DNA from: Scolanthus callimorphus | Lineage: Eukaryota > Cnidaria > Anthozoa > Actiniaria > Edwardsiidae | Direction: 5' to 3' | Assembly: GCA_033964015.1 (NCBI GenBank) | Contig: CM066917.1 | Coordinates: 29,339,951 to 29,403,950 of the forward strand | DNA: 64,000 nt | Part shown: positions 56,240-64,000 of the stretch, one piece after another | Layout: every line of letters starts with the position of its first letter | Numbering within the stretch: position 1 is the first letter of the stretch | Notes under the pieces: model-generated | The model's database searches: none | What the model saw: the letters and a program-made list of their open reading frames with translations, nothing else | What the model was told of the DNA's origin: nothing | Program-made: the position numbers and the translations under genes

Positions 56240-59200
56240 TCACCAGCCTCTTTGACGGAGACAAACATGCCGACGTGTACTAAGCTCCAAAACGGCCCCA
56301 TTCCCCGCCTTGACCAGTTTGAACCCTTCACTCACGACCTTTCTAAAAATTACAATAAGTAAAGTTTATGGGAAAATGTTTTCTAAAAATAGACACGTTT
56401 CTAACACTGATGGGGTGGGGGGGGGGGGGGAGCTGATATGTGAGATTCTTGCTTTCAGTAATAGAATGTTGGTAATTACTCATTTACGCGCCAGTAGAAT
56501 GACAGTGGATTCCTCTACATACCTGTGTAGGATAGTTGCAAGGCTTGCCTTCATTTCTGTCAAGCCAAAGTTCTTCCCCATACAGTTCCTAAAGCAACAA
56601 TTATGATTATTAATTCATGAATAAACATCTGGGGATACCCAGAAATAATAATTGTTCTGTTTTAATTCCCGCCATTTTTGGCGCGCGTGCGTGCCGACAC
56701 AGGAAGCCCGCAACAAATATTTCGCTATGCTACGAATCTTGGAAAAACGTTTAATTTCCATTTCTTTCCGATGGGAAATTTGAAGAATTGAAAAGGCTTA
56801 GTCGCTATTTAAATAAGAGTACTTGGTTTCAAAACTAGAATACAGGAAAATTGTTTTAATAGTAGCTTGTGACATTTCCGTCACTAAGGAAAATTAATAA
56901 CCAAAAAGAAAGTGTCACCTTATGTCGCATTTAATGTCGTTTCCTCGAACAAACACAATGAACAGTAAAGATTTGCGGCAGAGAAACACTTGTTATAGTT
57001 TTTCCAAGAGTAATGGTTTTGAATCGGTGATTTCGAGTAAGGCACACATTAATCGAAACAGATGCTACTAACTGTCTACTTACCGGGGTCCTCCGGAAAA
57101 CGGAATGAACGCGTATGCCGACCTTCCCTCTACCTTTTCTGATTCAAATCTTTTCGGATTGAATACCTGAAATAAAGAAGATGGCATTGTAAATCACCCT
57201 TAAAGAGGAACATTCATACTCGGTAGTATTTTACTCATAAACTAAACCTATAACATACCCGTGGTTTTTCCCAGACGTGTGGATTTCTGTGGACTGCATA
57301 GATGCAGACTAGCACAAAGGTACCTTGTGTAAGAAAAGACAAAAATAAACATGATCTTCACCATAACCATCATAATCATCCTCATCATTATCATGATCGT
57401 CATCATACACCACTTCCTCTTCCCTCTCGCCATCATCGTCCTCCTCCATCCTTTTCTTTCCTCCTCCTCCTCCAAGTTCTTGTTCTTGTCCTTATCCATT
57501 TCCTTCTCCTTCTCCTCCTCCTATAAGTCCTTGTCCTCCTCCTATAAGTCCTTGTCCTTATCCTTATCCAATTCCTTCTCTTCCACCTCCTTCCTTCTCA
57601 TCCTCTTCCTCCTCCATCTCCTACTCCTCCTGATCCAGTTCCTCCTCCTCCTTCTATTCCCCTTCCTCCTCCTCCTCCTTTTCCTCCTTATCTTATTCCT
57701 CCTCCTCCTCCTCCTCGTCTTCCTCATTATCCAATTCCTCCTCTTATTATCTTCACAACCACCATCATCACCGCCACCGCCATCTCAACCACCATTATTA
57801 TCGCCACCATCATTTATTTACAAATAAAAGGGACAATGAAAAAGTTGCTTACCTTCTGGAACGCGTTTTCCATCGATGACGTATTCCTCATCAAGCGTTC
57901 GACCAATCACAGGAACTGGAGAGAACAGTCGCATTGATTCCTTCATGCACATGTTCAGGTATGTCAAGTTGTTGATGTCGTCCCTGCATCAAAATAACAA
58001 ACATTACATCCAGGAAGATTGAAATGAACAGTGTATCTTTGTGGAAAACATTCTTATGTGACAGCAAGACGTTAGCGATTGCCCTCAACAATGGAGGATT
58101 CCAGCTATAAGCGCGCGCTCTTATTTATTCACAAACGTCCTCTTTCCTCTTGGGGGGTGGTGGGGGGGGGGGGGGGGGACCATGGCGCACGAGGATGCAA
58201 ATGCCCAAGCCGTGTCCCACAATTACGAGAATGCAGCGCGCGCTTTTTTAGCAGTTGGTTCGACAAATGTCCCACATCTACCGACATGCAGCGCGCGCGA
58301 GCGTTATAGCTAGAATCGTCCATTAAGTTGGTTGATTACCAAAATATTGTGAATGTTCATGAGAAGGCAAAGTTCCGTGCCGTGCCTTGTCTAAGCATTT
58401 TGATTGGTTGATCAATCATTTCGCGTGATGTGATTGGCTGAATGTTCACGAGAATGCAAAGTCCCGTTGTGCCGTGTCTAAGAGTTTTGATTGGTTAATC
58501 AGTCATTTCGCGTGATATGATTGGCTGAATGTTCACGAGAAGGCAAAGTTCCGTGCCGTGTCGTGACTAAGCATTTTGATTGGTTGATCAATCATTTCAC
58601 GTGATGTGATTGGCTGAATGTTCACGAGAAGGCAAAGTCCCGTTGTGCCGTGTCTAAGAGTTTTGATTGGTTAATCAGTCATTTCACGTCATGTGATTGG
58701 CTGAATGTTCAGGAGAAGGCGAGCCCAGGCTTCGTGCCTTGATCGAACCGTCTTTAGTGTATACTTTGCACGTCATGTGAAATGATTGTGGCGACAAAGC
58801 TGATTTCATTCCAAATTTAAAGTAGATGGCGCGATAAGTTATGGAAGAGCAATTTGATAATGATCATATGAGGAAGACGGTGACAAGGTTGCTGGTCATC
58901 ACGGTTTTGATGAATGTTTATGAGATGGTGGTGGTGATAATAGAGCAGATTTCGTACGATGAATGTTTATGAGTGGTGGTGGTGATAATAGGGCAGATTT
59001 CGTACGATGAATGTTTATGAGTGGTGGTGGTGATAATAGGGCAGATTTCGTACGACTGTGAAAAGTGCCGCGACACGAAACCTGGCCTGCTATAGATACG
59101 GAACGAAATCGCGTAGTCGCGGCACGGTCACGGTCGCAACGCGGCATAACTTTGTCGCGGCACTTTTCACAGTCATACGAAATGCGCTCTAATGATGGAG

Positions 59201-62200
59201 ATAACGTTGCGTCGATCGATGACGACGACGATGTATAATGATGGCAGCAATGAGAGCAATTGCTGATTACTATCCGAAATAATTTATAAGCCTAGTCCCT
59301 ACAAGTCACGCGAAATCTCTCACCAATCAAGCTGCTCGCTGCCATTTCCCTCGTACGTTTTGTCGATTTCTTGCTGGCAAATTCTTTGGTGCTCAACGTT
59401 TGCTGCTAAGCAGTAAAGTGTCCAACACAGAGCTGTGCACAAAATAGAAATGACTGTATTACTGAAATGAAACTCTTTTGCCTCCGCATCCGCCCCCTCC
59501 CTCGATTTTTGCATGTCACAGCTGAAACCCGAAAGGAAGCATTTACGAATAATCCCACAGGAGAGCCGGATAGCAGGCTATAACGACATTTGTGCTAGTC
59601 ATTTCTGGGCCTCGTACTAATTGGCACAGTGTTTCCTTATCTGGCTTAATCTCGCCTTATCTCGCTTTATCTCGCAAGTACAAATCATAACTTATAAATT
59701 GCTCATTCAGGTTGTCTATGTTTTGGACCATTTTCTCCTTATCTCGTATAAACTCGCAGCGAGATAAGGTCCCAGAGAAGGCCTTTTTCTAGTATTCACA
59801 TGTTAAATCCACATGAGAAATGCAAGTCCTCTTTTACTCACCGCTTGCCACGGTATCGTGCCCAGCAAACATGAATGTATTCACTTCTGCACGAATGTCG
59901 TCGTTGTTCAGTCTATTGCCATTGACGTCCTAAAATAGAGACAGTCGCAGAATCGTTATTCTCTACTTGACAATTTAAAAGGGGAGTGCGACAAGGGTGT
60001 GTAGTTTTACCTCTGCTTCAAGTAAGATGTCCAAAAAGTCACGATATGTCTTTTTGCTGAGTCCGTTTGTTTCAACCTGGAAGCAAAAGAGACAAATCAA
60101 TAAGAAGAATTTGAACTCGAATGTCCTTTGTAGGGGAGAAAGCCGCATAAACGTAGATTCCGTTGATGCAATGTATAATTGATGACGCGGCTCGAAACTG
60201 TTTTTGTTTTTCACGAGCATTAAACTGGCTTCTACTGGCTCGTCTTTTAAATTATTAACCTGGAAAAGACATTGAAGCACATCGCAGGAAAGAGGCTTCC
60301 CTTCAATTTTTCTGTTTTACATTTAATAATAAGTGAGAAAGATTTGAAAACCACAGGCAGCCCACGCATATCAAGATAAATGTGTTGTTTTTGTCAATGC
60401 TTACCCGTGCGTGACGCGGGCTACCTGTGTAGCTATTTCCGAGCTCATGGGGACTAAAAAAAAGATGGCGGCCTACTCGGACTGCGTTGCTCTCCAAAAT
60501 CTGCAAGTTTTGACGAACTTTGGCAATTTAGGGTAGGAAATAAGCTAGGAAAACTTCTGGACTTCCAAATATGGTAAGTAGAAACTTCCATATAAGGTAA
60601 TTTTAGAAAACGACACATTTCAACGGGAACTATCTTGATATGTGTAAAAAAGGAAGCACATTGTTGATATGTTACCTTTTGCAAGTATCTCCGACTCATT
60701 ATAACCTCGTCTGATTTCTGATGGATAAGGTCGCAGTATTGCATGAACTTGTTTCTTGCAGGAGTTAGTCTGTACAGCCAGTCGAAATGATAAAATGGAT
60801 TTCTATAAATTAAAAAGAAGAAATTAGTAGAAAATCAATGAGGTTTGACCACGGGCTGCTCTAGGGTGTTTACCAAAGGAAAACAAGTTGATTTGTTGAT
60901 CGGCGTCAAATGGTATATACCAGGGGCTATATACAAAACATTCCGGTTGGGTTGAAATACATTACTGTTCTATAATGCATTGCTCGCCGTGTTGGTTATG
61001 TCCTTGATATCCTTCACGACTCAACTAAAAAAATGATTGAGAGGCCAGTTGATAGATTAATTAAAGTTTTAACAGTTATTTTTGTTTTAGTTTTCCCTTT
61101 TTCGTTTTTTTAACAAAAACATAAACACCACGGCGCGCATTGCATTATGGAACAGTGGCATGGGCCTTTTTGCAACTGGCAAAGTGAGAGATATTAAAAA
61201 AAAGAAAAACTTACAACAAGCGATCAAGTAAAGCCTTTGCTATGCCGTTAATTGCTTTGATGTACTTGTCATGTCTCCTGCGAATTGAACAGAAATAATA
61301 ACATAAGATGGAACTCGTGGCGTATTCGAGATGGACACACAAGTGCAAGAAATGTTTCAATTTTAAAACTAGGCTTACCCCTCTGTTTGACAGTGACTTG
61401 AGTAGCTGAATGCACATTTGAGGACAGAGTCGAGCGTCATGAGGCTGATATCTTGGAACAGTTCTACTTTACCACCTTTTGACCATTTCCTCTAAAAATA
61501 AAAGAAAATAAATAAGTAAACAAATAGCAATAAATAAAACATAAAACAATGAAAAAAAAACTATTGAAATCTAAAAACACTGGAAAGAATGTTCGATATA
61601 CGTTTTATATGTAACAGGAACGCTCCTGAAAATTCGATAGCGAAAGCTATTAAATCTTGTACAAGGATTCTAATACTAAAATAATTAGTGAAGGCATACT
61701 TGCGGGGTGCGCTGTTTTCAACTTAATACTGACAAGTCACGGCCAATCGGTTAACAAACCTGTATGACCGCTCGTCTAGCAAAGGCAGTGCAAACGCTTC
61801 ACGATTAGGGTCAGATAAATTATGCTCGAAGATTCGAGTATTATGCTTTTGAGCATTGCTCCCAAAAACATAGCATTATTCTCAAAATCATGCTCGAAAA
61901 ATAAAACATCATGCTCGAAGTATTATTTTTTAGACGCACTTTTCCATGCCCTTTATAAAAAAAAACTTTGGCAACCAGGGTACCAGGCTTCCAATATTAG
62001 CAGCCAAGCCTTTCAAACAAACAATCCTTTCTCGGAATGATGAAAACAGACTGCACTCACTAAATTTGCATGAAATGCTGGTTTTATTTGAAAACAGAGA
62101 ACAGAAAAGGATAAATCAGATAACCACATGAAGCGAAGAATATGGACTCACCACTAATACTTTTGCAGATTCCTGGAACAGCGGCACGTAGCGCTTGAGG

Positions 62201-63094
62201 ACGTCAAAGTGGAATGCAGGCGTAATGAGCTTGCGCGTGTACCACCATTTCTCACCTTCTTGTAAACCAAGACCGTTACCTGAGAGAAATCATCACCGGA
62301 TTCACATACAGAGGTTTTACGCCTTGTCTACACTAGACCATTCTCGTACCCAGAGCTCTCCGGCTCGTCTGCTCACAAGGGAGGCTCTGGGGACATCCAT
62401 TTAAGGGCCTTCACTGATTGGCTGATTTTGAACGTTGGGACGTTGGGGCATGTATAAAGTTGTTTCTCTCAACGACTCTGTAACAAATCTCGCGCATGCG
62501 TCGATGGTTGTCACTAGAGCATCCCCCGCGAGGTGAAGAGCCAGGGAGTCTGGGTTCGAGAATGACACGAGACAACAGGAGCTCAAACGCATGTGCAGAA
62601 TTGGAGGCACACTAGCGCAAATTTGTATTAGGAAATCAAAGTTTTTCCTTGCCTAGTTCGTGTGCGATCTAGAAGGTCTGTCGGTCTCGTAACAGAATAG
62701 GGAACGTATTGCCTCCACTTGCATTACACCTGATAAAAGGTTTCTTTTGGATTTGGGCATTGGAGGCACACTTTACAACGCCATATCGTTGCTCGAGTGC
62801 ACACCACAAAATGGCTTTCAAAGGCAAACACCAAATCCCAAAGAAAATTTGCCAAACACTAGATACAAGAAAGCCTGCTATTTCCACTGAGTTGTCACAC
62901 TTACCAAGAAACGGGAAGAGAAACTTGTAGAAGAAGCGTTCTTTCGGGGCGTTTTTGGCGAGCACGACTCCTGCCGTTTCAGGGTGACATAACACCAAGG
63001 CTGAACGCAGAGGTCCAAACCACACCCTGTAGGCGGTCTTGAAGCGCTCGGTACAGCGGATGTGGAAGGCCAAGCCGTGTCCATCAAAGGTGAT
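56240..63094 (-). CDS. CYP4-clan cytochrome P450 (N-terminal exon outside the window)
   Basis: Thirteen minus-strand exons: 62905-63094, 62152-62279, 61379-61491, 61215-61277, 60676-60802, 60011-60076, 59842-59929, 59324-59432, 57853-57983, 57259-57323, 57084-57166, 56523-56588, 56240-56342. Every junction is GT..AG with matching phase and no frame break; 443 residues are visible, about 65-80 fewer than a full CYP4, fitting loss of the membrane anchor and proline hinge. Hallmarks in order: [15 protein letters not shown] (helix C WxxxR), [13 protein letters not shown] (CYP4 I-helix signature), KESMR (ExxR), [24 protein letters not shown] (heme Cys). Family members are ER-bound monooxygenases, often fatty-acid omega-hydroxylases. 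The Glu that usually binds heme covalently (FMFEGHDT) is Ala here. The terminal exon is short and weakly conserved ([15 protein letters not shown]). Confidence 0.9.
56523..56588 (-). CDS. P450 exon with the heme-ligand Cys
   Basis: Completes [17 protein letters not shown]; the Cys of the FxxGxRxCxG motif is the proximal heme ligand. The codon CGG for the Arg is split across the intron at 56589-57083. Confidence 0.9.
57084..57166 (-). CDS. P450 exon ending in FIPFSGGPR
   Basis: Reads [20 protein letters not shown] and continues to the heme-loop start FSGGPR. Phase 0 in, phase 2 out. Confidence 0.9.
57415..57780. repeat. Polypyrimidine (CCT/CTT)n low-complexity tract
   Basis: About 370 bp of tcctcctcc and ttcctcctt variants on the plus strand, in a P450 intron. 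The long open frames across it are composition artefacts. Confidence 0.92.
57853..57983 (-). CDS. P450 exon with the K-helix ExxR motif
   Basis: Reads [20 protein letters not shown] then [23 protein letters not shown] contains the ExxR pair that locks the heme pocket. Confidence 0.92.
58089..58325. mobile_element. MITE with gattccagctataa ends, copy 2
   Basis: aatggaggattccagctata at the left is mirrored by tatagctagaatcgtccatt at the right, with gcgcgcgc just inside each end and an internal G-run of about 17. Same family as 24735-24906. Confidence 0.78.
58330..58725. repeat. Tandem array of about 89-bp units, four copies
   Basis: Each unit contains gaatgttcacgagaaggcaa, ttttgattggttgatcaatc and cgtgatgtgattggctg. 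It lies in a P450 intron and carries many ATTGG (CCAAT-type) motifs. Confidence 0.88.
58905..59055. repeat. Tandem array of 47-bp units, three copies
   Basis: Units of gatgaatgtttatgagtggt-ggtggtgataatagggcag-atttcgtac; the first is slightly diverged. It abuts the inverted-repeat element at 59040-59190. Confidence 0.88.
59040..59190. mobile_element. 150-bp inverted-repeat MITE
   Basis: atttcgtacgactgtgaaaa, gtgccgcgaca at the left is mirrored by tgtcgcggcac, ttttcacagtcatacgaaat at the right. Its sequence is shared with the repeat block at 51450-51845. Confidence 0.78.
59842..59929 (-). CDS. P450 exon with the I-helix AGHDT motif
   Basis: Reads [19 protein letters not shown] then [10 protein letters not shown]. 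It matches the CYP4 signature E-V-x-T-F-M-F-x-G-H-D-T except that the heme-linking Glu is Ala and the second Thr is Val. Confidence 0.92.
62337..62565. mobile_element. Inverted-repeat MITE of the attctcgtacccagagct family, copy 3
   Basis: attctcgtacccagagctct, ggctcgtctgctcacaaggg at the left is mirrored by gtcactagagcatcccccgc...agggagtctgggttcgagaat at the right, with catgcgtcgatggttgtcac inside. It lies in a P450 intron. Confidence 0.78.
62905..63094 (-). CDS. First visible P450 exon
   Basis: Reads [19 protein letters not shown], then [20 protein letters not shown] and ends FLFPFLG. Acceptor cccgtcag, so at least one earlier exon exists to the right. I saw no such exon in 63095-64000. Confidence 0.88.
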
Positions 63095-63617
63095 CTGACG
63101 GGAAAGAGCAGATGCCGTTTGAGTATAAAATAACGGCGGCGATCCACGGCACGGGAACAGTTGTCACGGCAAAATTAGCCTTTGTCACGCGCCCGCCATT
63201 TTGTTTCGAGAACGACCGGCAAAGCAGAAAAAAGTAAATGGCCAATCAACGTTTTGGTTTTAAACAAATAAGGCGTAATTTGAGGTATCTTTCTCAACTT
63301 TTGTAGCATAAATTCGAGCATCAGGCGTCGTTTCCAACATGAGCAAAACCTGTCGCTTGGCCTCGTTCCCGTGCTGAATAAATCGGCTGAAATTTTCAAG
63401 ATGGCGCGGCACGCAAAGATCACGACAAAAGATTGATCCCAATCCGAGTTTATTTCCAGAAGGGCTAACAACCGAGTTGAATGAGTGGGACACACGCCAT
63501 ATACTATACCGTTTCTTTGCTTCGCATATCCACATGTTAAAAATTTGACCTAATCCCAAGAATGCATCTGAGTAATTCCAGAGTTCACAACATCTAATCG
63601 ACCACCATGGCTTGCGA
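63095..63617. other. P450 intron sequence with no recognised element
   Basis: No P450 N-terminal exon, repeat or other gene was recognised. The minus-strand open frames of about 100 codons have no domain character. Confidence 0.45.
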
Positions 63618-64000
63618 CCCCGGGGGGGGTTCTCCCATGTAAGAGTGATAGGGGTGCTCGTCGGGACATCGGAAAATATACCCTAAAAAATACCAGGACA
63701 CAAAAAATCCAACCCCTAAAAAATACCTTATAAAACAAAATGACCCCTAAAAAATACCAACAATAAACCTTTTTGTTATTATTTATTGGTTTTCATCTCA
63801 AAACAAGCTTATTTTAGAGCTATAAATGAACAAAGAAATAAATAAAACATTTTAGTTGGTTTGTGACCCTTTCATTCATTTGCGTACCCCTAAAAAATAC
63901 CACTTATTAGTGAAAGCCACAATGTTTCTCCGATACCCCCTAAAAAATACCTGAGAGTCGATTTTGACCCCTAAAAAATACGACGAGCACCCCTATCAGG
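63618..64000. mobile_element. cccctaaaaaatacc-family element, probably cut by the window edge
   Basis: ccccggggggggttctccca and ggggtgctcgtcggga at the left; at least five copies of cccctaaaaaatacc inside; and tacgacgagcacccctatca mirrored at 63978-63998. Its right G-run end lies beyond 64000. Confidence 0.78.

Noticed and set aside
57351..57827. 158-codon open frame rich in Ser and Leu
   Set aside because: It lies in a CCT/CTT low-complexity tract in a P450 intron; the length comes from the lack of stop codons in such sequence.
63175..63559. Two minus-strand frames of about 100 codons as a P450 N-terminal exon
   Set aside because: Neither reads a hydrophobic anchor or proline-rich hinge, and no acceptor/donor pair joins them in phase to 63094.
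11727..64000. cccctaaaa / ttttagggg motifs resembling telomere repeats
   Set aside because: They are spaced irregularly inside inverted-repeat elements and followed by (g/a)atacc, not in uninterrupted telomeric arrays.

Overview
This is eukaryotic nuclear DNA, most likely from an anthozoan cnidarian such as a stony coral. The evidence is the spliced genes with phase-consistent GT..AG introns, the animal gene families (TMEM151-like, CYP4-like, membrane-anchored laccase, ubiquitin/ankyrin protein), two LINE reverse transcriptases, and a very dense load of short inverted-repeat (MITE/foldback) elements. The species cannot be fixed from the sequence alone. There is no operon structure, CRISPR array or prokaryotic gene.

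Layout: (1) 2.1-6.8 kb, + strand, an ANKUB1-like gene with a ubiquitin-like domain, ankyrin repeats and seven [F/Y]xxWLxxK repeats. (2) 9.6-20.7 kb, + strand, an eight-exon berberine-bridge-enzyme-like FAD oxidoreductase. (3) 21.8-24.1 kb, + strand, a two-exon TMEM151-like membrane protein. (4) 32.8-54.1 kb, + strand, a three-domain laccase-type multicopper oxidase with a C-terminal membrane anchor; its 9.1 kb second visible intron holds nested transposons and a LINE, and a later intron holds a second LINE. (5) 63.1-56.2 kb, - strand, thirteen exons of a CYP4-clan cytochrome P450 whose N-terminal exon lies beyond the right edge. The laccase and P450 genes converge on a 2.1 kb spacer carrying a 34-bp minisatellite.

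Introns and spacers are packed with elements whose ends and target duplications can often be read directly: a pair of 141-bp elements with 9-bp duplications, a 666-bp TA-flanked element with an empty paralogous site beside it, a 302-bp element with an 8-bp duplication, a 526-bp foldback with a 7-bp duplication, TTA-flanked elements (one of 3.7 kb containing a LINE and itself inserted into a minisatellite-armed foldback), and a 1.36-kb TTAA-flanked element containing a LINE. A family with internal cccctaaaa(g/a)atacc-type motifs recurs at least six times.

Four of the five genes, and both LINEs, contain exactly one reading-frame break each. Every one is repaired by one extra G or C in a short G/C run or at a splice junction next to one, and the four genes' exon totals become multiples of three only with that base. 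This points to homopolymer under-calling in the assembly rather than pseudogenes. Functionally, the window groups three oxidative enzymes (FAD oxidase, laccase, P450). Two of them lack the residues that normally bind their cofactors covalently.
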